Shown: positions 41,592 to 50,171 of the stretch, piece by piece
Layout of the letters: each line of letters opens with the position of its first letter
How positions within the stretch are numbered: the first letter of the stretch is position 1
NCBI RefSeq assembly: GCF_003480315.1
Contig: NZ_QUIV01000001.1
Location: 1-64,000 of the forward strand
Reading direction: 5' to 3'
Source of the DNA: Clostridium sp. AM33-3
GTDB taxonomy: Bacteria; Bacillota; Clostridia; Lachnospirales; Lachnospiraceae
Length of the DNA: 64,000 bases
Position numbers and translations under genes: made by a program
Notes under the pieces: generated by a model
What the model was told of the DNA's origin: nothing
Databases searched by the model: none
What the model saw: the letters and a program-made list of their open reading frames with translations, nothing else

Positions 41592-42032
41592 GAATGCAAG
41601 TATCATATCGTTTTTGCACCGAAGTATCGTAGACAAGTAATTTATAAGGATATCAAGGCAGATGTGGGACAGATATTAGGAACATTATGCAGAAGAAAAG
41701 GAATCGAGATAATCGAAGCAGAATGTATGCCGGATCATGTACATATGCTGGTCAGAATTCCACCCAAATATTCAGTGTCCGAAATAGTAGGATATTTGAA
41801 AGGGAAAAGTTCACTTATGATCTTCGAAAAGCATGCGAATTTGAAATATAAATATGGAAACCGGCATTTCTGGTGTCGAGGATATTATGTGGATACAGTC
41901 GGAAAGAACACAGCTGCAATCAAAGCATACATTCAGAATCAGATAAAGGAAGATTTGGAATACGATCAGATGACATTAGTAGAGTACATCGACCCGTTCA
42001 CGGGTGAGCCGGTAAAGAAAAACAAGAAATAA
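41592..42032 (+). pseudogene. tnpA: IS200 transposase tnpA, main part, severed from its start
   Basis: 146 residues beginning ECKYHIVFAPKYRRQVIY. The HUH catalytic pair is in PDHVHMLVRIPP and the nucleophile Tyr in the GYYVDTVG helix; the residues appear intact. Without the ten N-terminal codons, the leader and the ribosome binding site it should not be translated. A downstream in-frame start at 41664 would remove part of the fold. Precise excision of the inserted element could restore the gene. Confidence 0.88.
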
Positions 42033-42253
42033 ACCTCTTGGAGAGGTAGTAGGAAATCAAAGCAAACCTGCAAGCCCCTTTTGGGGCTGCGCCGGAATAA
42101 GGTAGCACTGCATATGCCCTTTTAAGGGCGGCTGTGAATGTGGTGCAGCTGGCAGACTCTTAGTGCGCCTTCCGGGCGCAAGCAGGGAAAAGCCCCTTAT
42201 AGGGGCAGAACAAGCCACCCGTTAAGCGGATGGTCTTGACTTCGGACGCACGA
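42033..42253 (+). other. Structured IS200 right-end region
   Basis: Dense in hairpins: AGCCCCTTTTGGGGCT, TGCGCCTTCCGGGCGCA, GCCCCTTATAGGGGC and CACCCGTTAAGCGGATG. The last is likely the right-end recognition hairpin of IS200. The number of stems exceeds what transposition needs, so a stable RNA is possible. No ORF. Confidence 0.5.
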
Positions 42254-42762
42254 TTAACCGGCGGATGTGCCCGTCCCGAGCGGATAGTGATGCTCCGGTG
42301 AAACATTCATGCCGCGGGAGCGGTAGAGATAGCCCGCGATAGCCTTTCGCAGCGCCGGCACACCGAGAAAATGAGCCCGCTGTACCAGCTCCAGGTCGTA
42401 TTCGCTCAAAACCTCCCGCATGGTCTTGCGCCAGAGGGAGAAAGGAAATTTCTCATAGATGGTATTGTTGGAGGTAAAGTCCGCATACCAGGTATCTTCT
42501 TTGTAAAGCGGTTCAGGGTCTTCGGAAGCAAAGTTCCGATCGGCGGTCCGCTCCGGCGTAGACACGGAGCAGGCGAAAGTAGAGGAGCGTTCCGGTGCGG
42601 TTTCCAGCTTTGCGGCAAAGTAACCGCGCTTCTCCTCAGAGGTGATATAGCCCTCCGTCAGGAGCTGGTCATAGGCATTCATGACCGTACGCACACTGAT
42701 CTGGTTGTCTGCAGCCAGTTCTCGTTTGGATGGCAGCTTAGTATTTACAGACAGGTTTTTGA
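42254..42762 (-). pseudogene. MocR/PdxR-type GntR-aminotransferase regulator, remnant
   Basis: The minus strand reads part of a winged helix (KLPSKRELAADNQISVRTVMNAYDQLLTEGYI), a linker, and the start of a class I aminotransferase-like domain (GVPALRKAIAGYLYRSRGMNVSPE). It ends at the IS200 right end; about 300 residues of aminotransferase domain are gone. The first residues are also missing: the frame is open at 42695-42762 but has no start. Both ends are truncated, so it is non-functional. Confidence 0.8.
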
Positions 42763-42837
42763 AATTCGGTGCGAAAAGCAGAAAATAATGATATAATGTT
42801 TCCTGATAAGAAAATGAAAAACAGGTGGATGATGGGA

Positions 42838-43149
42838 ATGAAGCTAGAAAGCAGGCTTAGCAGTGAAAGCGGGATACGTAAGCAGGTGTTGGATGAAACA
42901 ATCGGTCTGGCGGTAAAATATGGTGTGAAACGTGTGGAATTATTCGGATCCAGAGCACGGGGAGATTATAAAAGAACCAGTGATATTGACCTTGCCGTGC
43001 GTGGTGGGGACATTCCGCGTTTCCGTCTGGACATAGAAGAAGAAACGTCAACACTGCTTAAATTTGATATTGTGGATCTGGATTCGCAAATGCAGGATGA
43101 ACTTCGCGAATCCATCCGCAGGGAAGGGAAGGTATTGTATGAAAAATAA
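42838..43149 (+). CDS. MNT-type minimal nucleotidyltransferase (MntA-like)
   Basis: 103 residues from ATG 42838, behind AGGTGGA; in-frame upstream starts exist. It has the polymerase-beta fold signature FGSRARGDYKRTSDIDLAV with the two metal-binding Asp, and a further acidic strand KFDIVDLD with the third carboxylate. In MntA/HepT modules such enzymes adenylylate and silence a HEPN RNase. Its partner here, overlapping the 3' end, is only a HEPN tail, so the module looks broken. Confidence 0.8.
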   Translation: MKLESRLSSESGIRKQVLDETIGLAVKYGVKRVELFGSRARGDYKRTSDIDLAVRGGDIPRFRLDIEEETSTLLKFDIVDLDSQMQDELRESIRREGKVLYEK

Positions 43150-43264
43150 TGTCGCGCATTCTTACAACCATAAAATCGCACTGGGAATTGTCGATGCGGC
43201 GAAAAATGAGTTCTATCAGATGTTCTGCGATTTACGGAAAGAAGTGGAGACAACATGGCTGTAG
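43139..43264 (+). pseudogene. HEPN (HI0074-like) partner, C-terminal remnant
   Basis: 41 residues, MKNNVAHSYNHKIALGIVDA and on to EVETTWL. The NNVAHSYN segment matches the conserved R..N..SH.Y region near the end of HI0074-type nucleotidyltransferase-binding HEPN proteins; the first two thirds are missing. The 11-base overlap with the MNT gene may be fortuitous after a deletion. It overlaps the next gene by 10 bases. Confidence 0.5.
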
Positions 43265-44295
43265 CGTATTACTATGATCACATGACAAAACCGAAACAGG
43301 CGGCTTACCGCAGCATGCTGGCGGGCCTTACAGAGCTTTCAGACAGTTTTCAGCTTCCTCTTTTAGATGCAAGGGAGCTTTCAGAAGTATTTCTGCAGCT
43401 GCGCCTGGATCACCCGGAATTGTTCTGGGCATCGGGATTTCATTTCCTTCATTATCAGGATTCGCCGAACCTGATCATGAAGCCGGAGTATCTGTTTGAT
43501 AAAGGCAAGGTGCGGGAGCACCAGAAGGCCATGGCATCCAGGGTGGAGAAGCTGGCGCGACCGGCCAGAACACTTCCTGAGTGGGAAAAAGAAAAATACA
43601 TTCATGATTTTATCTGTGAGAATGTTCGCTACGATAAATTAAAAAAAGCCTATTCTCACGAGATCATAGGTCCGCTGGGACAGGGCGTGGGTGTCTGCGA
43701 GGGCATTGCCAAGGCGGTGAAGGTTCTCTGTGACGCACTTGGACTCTGGTGCATGATCGCCATCTGCGGCAATAACCCGGAAAAAGGCATCAAATACCGG
43801 CATACCTGGAATATTGTCCGAATTGATGGAGTTTATTACCATCTGGATGTCACGTTCGACAACAGTCTTGGAAAATGCAGTATGACAGGTGAGGAAATCC
43901 GCTACGATTATTTTAATCTGGATGACAAATACATCTTCCGGGATCACGAGCCGCTCATTGCCCCGGCGCCGTCCTGTACGAACGGAGATCATTTCTACTA
44001 TAAAGAAAAGAAGCTGTCCTTCACAAAGCTGGAGGAGGTGAAAAAACGGGCGCTGCAGGCAGCAAAGAAGGGAAAACTTTTCACATTCCACTGGCGTGGC
44101 GGCTATCTGACCAGACAGGTTCTGGAGGAACTGCTGGAACAGATCACGGAAGCCGGAAAGGAGCGGGGGAAAACGCCTCATGTGAGCTTAAACTGGTCCC
44201 AGGCGGTCCTGCGGATTCGCTATACGGAAGAACCGGCGTCAGCACCGGAACCGGATGTAAATATGGAAGAAGCGAATGAGGGAGAGAAGGAATAG
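43255..44295 (+). CDS. Transglutaminase-like domain protein
   Basis: 346 residues, no signal peptide. Central transglutaminase/protease-like core: catalytic Cys in GQGVGVCEGIAKAVK, His in YRHTWNIVRIDGVYYHLDVTFD and the Asp just after it. The N-terminal about 110 residues are helical, the C-terminal part is charged and ends in an acidic tail. Such proteins may be peptidases or amidases rather than cross-linking enzymes; cytosolic location suggests an intracellular role. It is followed after 2 bases by an uncharacterised gene, so the two are probably one transcript. Confidence 0.8.
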   Translation: MAVAYYYDHMTKPKQAAYRSMLAGLTELSDSFQLPLLDARELSEVFLQLRLDHPELFWASGFHFLHYQDSPNLIMKPEYLFDKGKVREHQKAMASRVEKLARPARTLPEWEKEKYIHDFICENVRYDKLKKAYSHEIIGPLGQGVGVCEGIAKAVKVLCDALGLWCMIAICGNNPEKGIKYRHTWNIVRIDGVYYHLDVTFDNSLGKCSMTGEEIRYDYFNLDDKYIFRDHEPLIAPAPSCTNGDHFYYKEKKLSFTKLEEVKKRALQAAKKGKLFTFHWRGGYLTRQVLEELLEQITEAGKERGKTPHVSLNWSQAVLRIRYTEEPASAPEPDVNMEEANEGEKE

Positions 44296-44297
44296 TT

Positions 44298-45260
44298 ATG
44301 AACGTATATCGGATGCTGGAAATACTGGGAGAGCAGAATCAGTTTGAGCTTCTGGAGGGTGAAAACGGATTTCATACGCCGCAGGATATCCGTCTGGTGT
44401 ATCTGATGAACGATGCGGTGGAGTGTTTTCTGACCTTTCGGAATGCGCGGATCACGGGAGAATATCTGCCGGACTACAGCGGAGAACTGGGAACCCGGCT
44501 GGACCGCAATGAAGAGCGCTCCTCCCTGGTGGTGCATCAGGGTCACAATGTATTTACCATTTTTTTTGAAAAGCTGGAGCTGGAATATGAGCTTTACAAC
44601 TATGGCGAGATTGGCCATTTCTGGGTAAAGGGTTATGAATATCTACGGCAGCTCGAATACCGCATTGCTATTTTGTGGGACAAGTACGAGTACATGGGCG
44701 AGGACTGCTGCAGTGAAATGGAACAGAAGCTTGCGTGGCTGGCGAAATTTCCACCATTAAACTTTACCAGCTACCCTTCTGTGCCGCCCCAGTATCTTCC
44801 GGACCGGGAGGATGGCTGGCAGCTGGCGCCGGAGGCTCTGGAGGTTATGACGGATCTGGCAAAGGAAGCCGCAGATGCGTCGTTCCTTCGCGCGCTGGAG
44901 CTTTACGGAAAACATTCCGGCAGGTGGATGACAAAGTACATTGCTGTACTTTTGCACCGGAAGAAGCACGCAAAGGTTGTGGATCTGCTGACAGGGAAGC
45001 TGAAGCAGGCATCGGCTGTCCATCCCTGCCGGAGCTTTGGACCGGAGCGGGATGCCCGGTATGCACAGATCATGAAGGCGGCAGTGGCAGGGCAGCAGGC
45101 CCTGGAAGAAAAGGGGATCCGGTCTGTTGTCCTTCGGGAAGAGCCCTTTGTCCATGCCAGTGACACGCTGGAGTTTAAAGCACATCTGATGATCTGGATG
45201 CCGGGATGGTTCAATCGGAAAACAGAGATCCGGACCTTTACCTGCGAAAAACCGGAATAG
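44298..45260 (+). CDS. Uncharacterised conserved protein (possibly DUF3878)
   Basis: 320 residues, soluble, no signal peptide, rich in aromatic residues and Leu. N-terminal beta-rich part with FLTFRNARITGEY and ELYNYGEIGHFWVKGYEYLRQLEYRIAILWDKYEYMG. The LNFTSYPSVPPQYLP segment precedes a helical C-terminal half. I think it belongs to a family found mainly in Clostridia, perhaps DUF3878, but am not sure. It is coupled to the transglutaminase-like gene, so the two may act together. No catalytic motif is evident. Confidence 0.6.
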   Translation: MNVYRMLEILGEQNQFELLEGENGFHTPQDIRLVYLMNDAVECFLTFRNARITGEYLPDYSGELGTRLDRNEERSSLVVHQGHNVFTIFFEKLELEYELYNYGEIGHFWVKGYEYLRQLEYRIAILWDKYEYMGEDCCSEMEQKLAWLAKFPPLNFTSYPSVPPQYLPDREDGWQLAPEALEVMTDLAKEAADASFLRALELYGKHSGRWMTKYIAVLLHRKKHAKVVDLLTGKLKQASAVHPCRSFGPERDARYAQIMKAAVAGQQALEEKGIRSVVLREEPFVHASDTLEFKAHLMIWMPGWFNRKTEIRTFTCEKPE

Positions 45261-45269
45261 GCTTTTTTC

Positions 45270-45298
45270 TTGTTTTATTGCAGGAAAACGGTTATAAT
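45270..45298 (+). promoter_or_regulatory. Promoter of bioY
   Basis: TTGTTT, a 17-base spacer and TATAAT, 32 bases before the ATG. I looked for a BirA palindrome and did not see a convincing one. Confidence 0.5.
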
Positions 45299-45329
45299 GG
45301 TCCGTGAATATTTATAAAAGGAATGAAAA

Positions 45330-45938
45330 ATGCGAATGAAAGATAAAATCATAACATCCCGCAGTTCCTCCCGGAGCATTACCCAGGATGTGGCAGTCTG
45401 CGGCTTATTTACGGCTCTGATCGCCGTGGGCGCTTTTATAAAAATCGTGATCCCGGTGGGCGCGGATACCATGAACTTTACCCTGCAGTGGCTGTTTGTG
45501 CTGCTGGCTGGTCTGCTTCTTGGTTCGAAGCGCGCATTTCGCAGCGTCGCGGTTTATCTGATCACCGGTCTCATCGGCTTTCCGATCTTTGCGCGGGGCG
45601 GCGGACCGGCGTATCTGCTGCGGCCGACCTTTGGCTTTCTGCTGGGCTTTGCCCTGGCAGCGTGGGTGATCGGCTTTTTATGTGAAAAGCTCCGGCCGGC
45701 AAAATCCATCACCTGTTTTTTCACCACGCTGGTCGGGTTTGTGCTCTACTACGGAACGGGGATCCTTTATTTTTACCTGATCACACATCTGATGGCATCC
45801 CGGACGCCGGTGGGAATGGGCGTGATCGTTGGCGTTTACTGTCTGCCGACCATGCTGCCGGACCTGATGCTCTGTGTGCTGGCGGTCATGCTGGCGGGAC
45901 GTTTACGGCCTGCAGTTTCAGCAGTGCTCAAAGCCTGA
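45330..45938 (+). CDS. bioY: Biotin transporter S component BioY
   Basis: 202 residues with about six hydrophobic helices. BioY features: ALIAVGAFIKIVIPVG, then FTLQWLFVLLAGLLLGSKRAF, and the GLIGFPIFARGGGPAYLLRPTFGFLLGF stretch. It captures biotin at the membrane, alone or with a shared ECF energising module, which is not in the window. Acyl-CoA carboxylases need biotin, but no carboxylase gene is adjacent. Confidence 0.93.
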   Translation: MRMKDKIITSRSSSRSITQDVAVCGLFTALIAVGAFIKIVIPVGADTMNFTLQWLFVLLAGLLLGSKRAFRSVAVYLITGLIGFPIFARGGGPAYLLRPTFGFLLGFALAAWVIGFLCEKLRPAKSITCFFTTLVGFVLYYGTGILYFYLITHLMASRTPVGMGVIVGVYCLPTMLPDLMLCVLAVMLAGRLRPAVSAVLKA

Positions 45939-45964
45939 ATAAGGCCGGAGGGGTTTGGGAATAC

Positions 45965-45993
45965 TTGACAGAAAATCATACATGCTTACAAAT
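45965..45993 (+). promoter_or_regulatory. Putative promoter of the oleate hydratase gene
   Basis: A perfect TTGACA followed at 16-17 bases by TACAAAT, 33 bases before the ATG. Confidence 0.45.
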
Positions 45994-46025
45994 ATATGTT
46001 TTTCAATAGGAAGGAGAAGACTGAC

Positions 46026-47996
46026 ATGAACAAGAAACTTGCAAAACTTGGGGCAGCATCACTGTTAGCAGTCGGTGCCGGAAGCGTGCTGATGAAAAAA
46101 AACCGAATGAAATCAGCAGATCCGGAGGCAAAAGCGCAGCGCGAGAAGGAATTAAAAGAGTTTCGCAACACCGAGCGGGGCAAACAGGCAAAAAACAGCA
46201 AGGGTATCTATTATTCCAACGGCAACTACGAGGCATTTGCCCGCCCGGAAAAGCCGGAGGGCGTGGATGACAAATCAGCCTACATCGTGGGAAGCGGCCT
46301 GGCTGCCCTGGCAGCAGCCTGCTTTTTAGTCCGCGACGGACAGATGAAGGGCGGGCACATTCACATTCTGGAGGCCATGGACATTGCGGGCGGTGCATGC
46401 GACGGCATTGAAGATCCGCTCCGCGGCTATGTTATGCGTGGCGGCCGTGAGATGGAAGACCATTTCGAGTGCCTGTGGGATCTGTTCCACAGTATTCCGT
46501 CTCTGGAGATACCGGGAGCTTCCGTACTGGACGAGTATTACTGGCTGAACAAGCATGACCCGAACTATTCCCTCTGCCGCGCAACGAAAAACCGCGGAGA
46601 GGATGCCCATACAGACGGCAAGTTCAACTTGAGCCAGAAAGGCTGCATGGAGATCATGAAGCTGTTCTTCACCCGGGATGAGGACCTCTACGACAAGAAG
46701 ATCGAAGATATCTTCGATGACGAAGTATTCGGTTCCACCTTCTGGCTGTACTGGCGCACCATGTTTGCCTTTGAAACCTGGCACAGCGCCCTGGAGATGA
46801 AGCTGTACTTCCAGCGATTTATCCATCATATCGGCGGACTTCCGGATTTCTCCGCACTGAAGTTCACCAAGTATAACCAGTACGATTCCCTGATCCTGCC
46901 GATGCAGAAATATCTGGAGAACGCAGGCGTTCAGTTCCAGTTCAACACCCGCGTGACCAACGTGCTGTTCGATATTGAAGGCGCGAAGAAGACTGCGAAG
47001 AAGATCATCTGCACCGTAAATGGCGTGGAGACCGAGATCCCGTTAACCGAGAAGGATCTGGTATTTGTTACCAACGGAAGCTGTACCGAGGGCACCATCT
47101 ACGGTGACCAGAACCACGCGCCGGTGGGAGACGCGGAGAAACGTGTCAGCGGCTGCTGGGAGCTCTGGAAGAACATCGCAAAGCAGCATGAGTCCTTTGG
47201 ACATCCGGAGAAGTTCTGCTCCGATACCGAAAAGACCAACTGGGAGTCCGCAACCGTCACCACCTCCGATGACAAGATCATTTCCTATATCCAGAAGATC
47301 TGCAAGCGCGATCCGAGAAGCGGCCGCGTGGTAACCGGTGGTATCGTCAGCTGTCAGGATTCCAAATGGCTGTTAAGCTGGACCATCAATCGTCAGGGCC
47401 AGTTTAAGACCCAGAAGAAGGAAGATGTCTGCGTCTGGGTATACAGTCTCTTTACCGATGTGCCGGGCGATTACATCAAGAAGCCGATGAAGGAATGCAC
47501 CGGTAAGGAAATCACAGCGGAATGGCTGTATCATCTGGGCGTTCCGGTGGAAGAGATTGACGAGCTGGCAGAAAATCACGCAGTCTGTGTTCCGACCATG
47601 ATGCCGTATATTACAGCATTCTTTATGCCGAGACGCAAAGGCGACCGCCCGGATGTCATTCCGGATGGCAGCGTAAACTTCGCATTCCTTGGTCAGTTTG
47701 CCGAGACTCCGCGTGACACCATCTTTACCACCGAGTATTCCGTCCGTACCGCAATGGAGTCCGTATACGGTCTTCTCGGCGTGGACCGCGGTGTGCCGGA
47801 GGTATGGGGCAGCGTCTACGATATCCGCAACCTCTTAGACAGCACCGTGAAGCTGATGGACGGCAGGTCCCCGCTGGAGATGGAGCTTCCGGGACCGCTC
47901 AATATGTTAAAGAAACCGCTCTTAAAGAAACTCAAAGGAACTGTGATCGAGAAGGTCCTGCGGGATCATGATGTGATCCGGGATGGGATGATCTGA
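46026..47996 (+). CDS. ohyA: Oleate hydratase (MCRA family) with hydrophobic N-terminal extension
   Basis: 656 residues. From YYSNGNYEAFARP the protein is a myosin-cross-reactive-antigen/oleate hydratase: FAD Rossmann motif GSGLAALAAACFL (first Gly at 89), EAMDIAGGACDG, the RGGREMEDHFECLWD loop typical of the enzyme, and TEYSVRTAMESVYGL. It adds water to the cis-9 bond of unsaturated fatty acids, giving 10-hydroxy fatty acids, a detoxification route in gut bacteria. The first about 60 residues are extra: a hydrophobic segment (residues 5-24) then a Lys/Glu-rich helix, which suggests membrane association. AAGGAGAAG supports ATG 46026. Confidence 0.92.
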   Translation: MNKKLAKLGAASLLAVGAGSVLMKKNRMKSADPEAKAQREKELKEFRNTERGKQAKNSKGIYYSNGNYEAFARPEKPEGVDDKSAYIVGSGLAALAAACFLVRDGQMKGGHIHILEAMDIAGGACDGIEDPLRGYVMRGGREMEDHFECLWDLFHSIPSLEIPGASVLDEYYWLNKHDPNYSLCRATKNRGEDAHTDGKFNLSQKGCMEIMKLFFTRDEDLYDKKIEDIFDDEVFGSTFWLYWRTMFAFETWHSALEMKLYFQRFIHHIGGLPDFSALKFTKYNQYDSLILPMQKYLENAGVQFQFNTRVTNVLFDIEGAKKTAKKIICTVNGVETEIPLTEKDLVFVTNGSCTEGTIYGDQNHAPVGDAEKRVSGCWELWKNIAKQHESFGHPEKFCSDTEKTNWESATVTTSDDKIISYIQKICKRDPRSGRVVTGGIVSCQDSKWLLSWTINRQGQFKTQKKEDVCVWVYSLFTDVPGDYIKKPMKECTGKEITAEWLYHLGVPVEEIDELAENHAVCVPTMMPYITAFFMPRRKGDRPDVIPDGSVNFAFLGQFAETPRDTIFTTEYSVRTAMESVYGLLGVDRGVPEVWGSVYDIRNLLDSTVKLMDGRSPLEMELPGPLNMLKKPLLKKLKGTVIEKVLRDHDVIRDGMI

Positions 47997-48018
47997 ACAG
48001 ACTAGCATTCATAACGAA

Positions 48019-48065
48019 GGGCCTGGAAGTCGCCGTCGGCGGCTTCCAGACCCTGTTTCTTTTTT
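48019..48065. terminator. Bidirectional terminator between ohyA and the alcohol dehydrogenase
   Basis: Stem GGGCCTGGAAGTCGCC and near complement around GTC, then a T-rich run on the plus strand. It serves the converging genes. Confidence 0.75.
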
Positions 48066-49260
48066 ATGCGAATTTTTCCGTGTGATCTGCTGCTTTATAA
48101 ATCTGGTAAATCTCTTCCTCTCCAAGAACACGGAACGCTCCGATGCTCCGCGTCCGGTGGTAGGTGCAGCGGTACGCAAGGTCGTGAAGGGTGACATCAT
48201 CCTGGAGGCCAATGTCCTTGTTTTCCTCCATGGAGGTTGGCATGCCGATGGAGCGGAAGAAGGCAACGGTCTTTTTCATGCCCTCCAGAGCGGCTTTTTC
48301 CTCATCAGCTTCGGTGACTCCCCAGACATTTCGGGCAAAGCGTGCAAACCGGGATGGCTTTGTCCGGTACACAGCCTTCGCCCAGGCACCCCAGACGGTG
48401 GCCAGGGAAGCTCCGTGGGCGGTATCAAACATGGCGGACAGCTCGTGTCCCAGCTGATGTACGGCGAAATCCTTCACGCCGCCGAGACCGGTCAGTCCGT
48501 TGTGGGAGAGGGAGCCTGCCCACATCAGCTCACTCATGGAATCATAGTCCTTCGGATCCTGCACAGCAATGCGGCCCTTGGCAATAACGGTGCGCAGAAG
48601 CGCTTCTGCGATGGCATCTGTCAGCTCATTTTCATAGGGATTGAAATACCGGTCCATGGTGTGCATCATGATATCGGTCACGCCGCAGGCTACCTGGTAC
48701 GGCGGCAGCGTCATGGTCAGCTCCGGGTTCATGATGGCAAAGCGCGGGCGGATCAGCTCCGTGCCTAAACCACGTTTTTCTCCGGTGGCAAGGTTCGTCA
48801 GAACCGAAGCGTCACTGGATTCACTTCCGGCAGCTGAAATGGTTAGAACAGCGCCGACCGGAAGCGCGCGGCGTGGAGTCTTTTCCCGGGTCCAGAATTC
48901 CCAGATGTCGGTCGGGGCATTGGCCGCGCCGATGGCAATGGCCTTGGCGGTATCGATCACGGAACCGCCGCCGGCGCCGATCACGAAATCAGCACCGGAT
49001 TTCAGAGCGAGCTTTACGCCTTCTCTGGCGTGCTCCAGAGTCGGGTTGGCCCTGACACCGCCAAAGAGCTCATAGGGGATCTGGTTTTCGGACAGGAGCT
49101 CACAGAGCTGGCTGAGCAGCCCGCTTCGCTCAATGCTCCCGCTTCCGTAGACAAGAAGCGCACGGCTTCCGCCGTATTTGCGGATCTGCTCTGCTAACTG
49201 AAGCTGGGTATCTTTTCCGAAGACAATTTCGGTCGGGCAATGATATGTAAATGCATGCAT
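48064..49260 (-). CDS. Iron-containing alcohol dehydrogenase (butanol dehydrogenase type)
   Basis: 398 residues. NAD(P)-binding GGGSVIDTAKAIA; metal ligands Asp and His in GVTDIMMHTMDRYF and two His in FAVHQLGHELSAMFDTAHGASL. The sequence is of the BdhA/YqhD-type branch, usually NADPH-dependent, acting on butanal, other short aldehydes or toxic aldehydes. A GGAGGGA site precedes the start. It stands alone on the minus strand; no aldehyde-forming partner is adjacent. Confidence 0.92.
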   Translation of the reverse strand: MHAFTYHCPTEIVFGKDTQLQLAEQIRKYGGSRALLVYGSGSIERSGLLSQLCELLSENQIPYELFGGVRANPTLEHAREGVKLALKSGADFVIGAGGGSVIDTAKAIAIGAANAPTDIWEFWTREKTPRRALPVGAVLTISAAGSESSDASVLTNLATGEKRGLGTELIRPRFAIMNPELTMTLPPYQVACGVTDIMMHTMDRYFNPYENELTDAIAEALLRTVIAKGRIAVQDPKDYDSMSELMWAGSLSHNGLTGLGGVKDFAVHQLGHELSAMFDTAHGASLATVWGAWAKAVYRTKPSRFARFARNVWGVTEADEEKAALEGMKKTVAFFRSIGMPTSMEENKDIGLQDDVTLHDLAYRCTYHRTRSIGAFRVLGEEEIYQIYKAADHTEKFA

Positions 49261-49331
49261 GATAAATCCCTCCTTTTCTGAGGAATATCATAACATGGAT
49301 GACCGGAAAATGCCAGCGGCTTCCCAGCGGT

Positions 49332-50171
49332 TCATGCATTGCCGGTTAGTTCATCCAGGGTACCGAAGCGGTATCCCATCTCCTCCCATTTTGTCAGAAG
49401 CTCATCTAATATTTCTCCGTTGGTTTTTGAGGTGCTGTGGAGCAGCACGATCGCACCGGGGTGTATGCGGCCCAGCAGCTTTTTGAAGGCTTCCTCGTGG
49501 GTGGGCTGCTTGTTTTCATACCAGTCCACGTAGGCAAGGCTCCAGAAAAAGGTATGGTATCCCATGTCCTTTGCCATTTTTAAATTGGCTTCACTGTATT
49601 TTCCCTGGGGCGGCCGGTAATACTTTTTCATGGTCTGTCCGGTGACTTCCCGGTACTTCTGCTCCAGCTTTGAAAGCTCTTCCGAAAAAGAGGCCTGATC
49701 CGCAATTTTAGACATGTCCGGATGGTGCCAGGTGTGATTGCCGACCGTGTGTCCTTCTGCCACCATGCGCTTTACCAGCTCCGGGCTTGTTTCCAGATAG
49801 TTTCCCACCAGGAAGAAGGCCGCCGGCGCGTGATGCTTTTTCAGGGCATCCAGAATCGCGGCGGTGTTTCCGTTTTCGTAGCCGGCATCGAAGGTCAGGT
49901 AAATGACAGGATCGGTGGTATCCGCAATGTAGTGGGCCTGGAACTGCTTTAAGTAATCTGAGGTGGCATTGGCTACAGGAGGTTTCCCCTCCTGCTGAAA
50001 GCTGAGACCCCAGTTATCGCAGGAGGCAGAAGTTGGGAGGGCTTCCCGGTTGCGAAGGGAGGAAACGGTGTGGGCCAGGACATTTCCGGCAAAAAACGCG
50101 CACAGGAACAGTGCGGTGGCTGCGGCCAGCTTTTTGCAGATCATACGTTTTGGATGGGGAAAGAATTGCAT
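49332..50171 (-). CDS. pdaA: Polysaccharide deacetylase, PdaA-like (delta-lactam-forming N-acetylmuramoyl deacetylase)
   Basis: 279 residues with a signal anchor (about 13-33). The PdaA-type lead NWGLSFQQEGKPP precedes the NodB domain: motif 1 TFDAGYENG, motif 2 HTVGNHTWHHPDM with metal His residues, motif 3 RPPQGKYSE, motif 5 ILLHST-type VLLHSTS. In Bacillus PdaA removes the acetyl group from muramic acid to form the delta-lactam of spore cortex, so sporulation capacity is suggested. It is encoded alone, divergent from the carboxypeptidase gene. Confidence 0.9.
   Translation of the reverse strand: MQFFPHPKRMICKKLAAATALFLCAFFAGNVLAHTVSSLRNREALPTSASCDNWGLSFQQEGKPPVANATSDYLKQFQAHYIADTTDPVIYLTFDAGYENGNTAAILDALKKHHAPAAFFLVGNYLETSPELVKRMVAEGHTVGNHTWHHPDMSKIADQASFSEELSKLEQKYREVTGQTMKKYYRPPQGKYSEANLKMAKDMGYHTFFWSLAYVDWYENKQPTHEEAFKKLLGRIHPGAIVLLHSTSKTNGEILDELLTKWEEMGYRFGTLDELTGNA

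Larger units (their letters stand above)
35950..42253 (+). mobile_element. IS200-type insertion sequence, interrupted by a second element
   Basis: The outer element consists of a left subterminal hairpin (CCCCCTG..CAGGGGG, 35958-35976), an RNA-structured leader, tnpA and a structured right end. The transposase gene is split between 36093 and 41592 by a 5.5-kb insertion. Outer limits are approximate, because IS200 elements leave no target duplication or terminal inverted repeats. Its right end lies in a truncated MocR regulator gene. Confidence 0.75.

Noticed and set aside
45261..45330. BirA operator before bioY
   Set aside because: No TTAACC/GGTTAA-type inverted repeat with proper spacing was seen.
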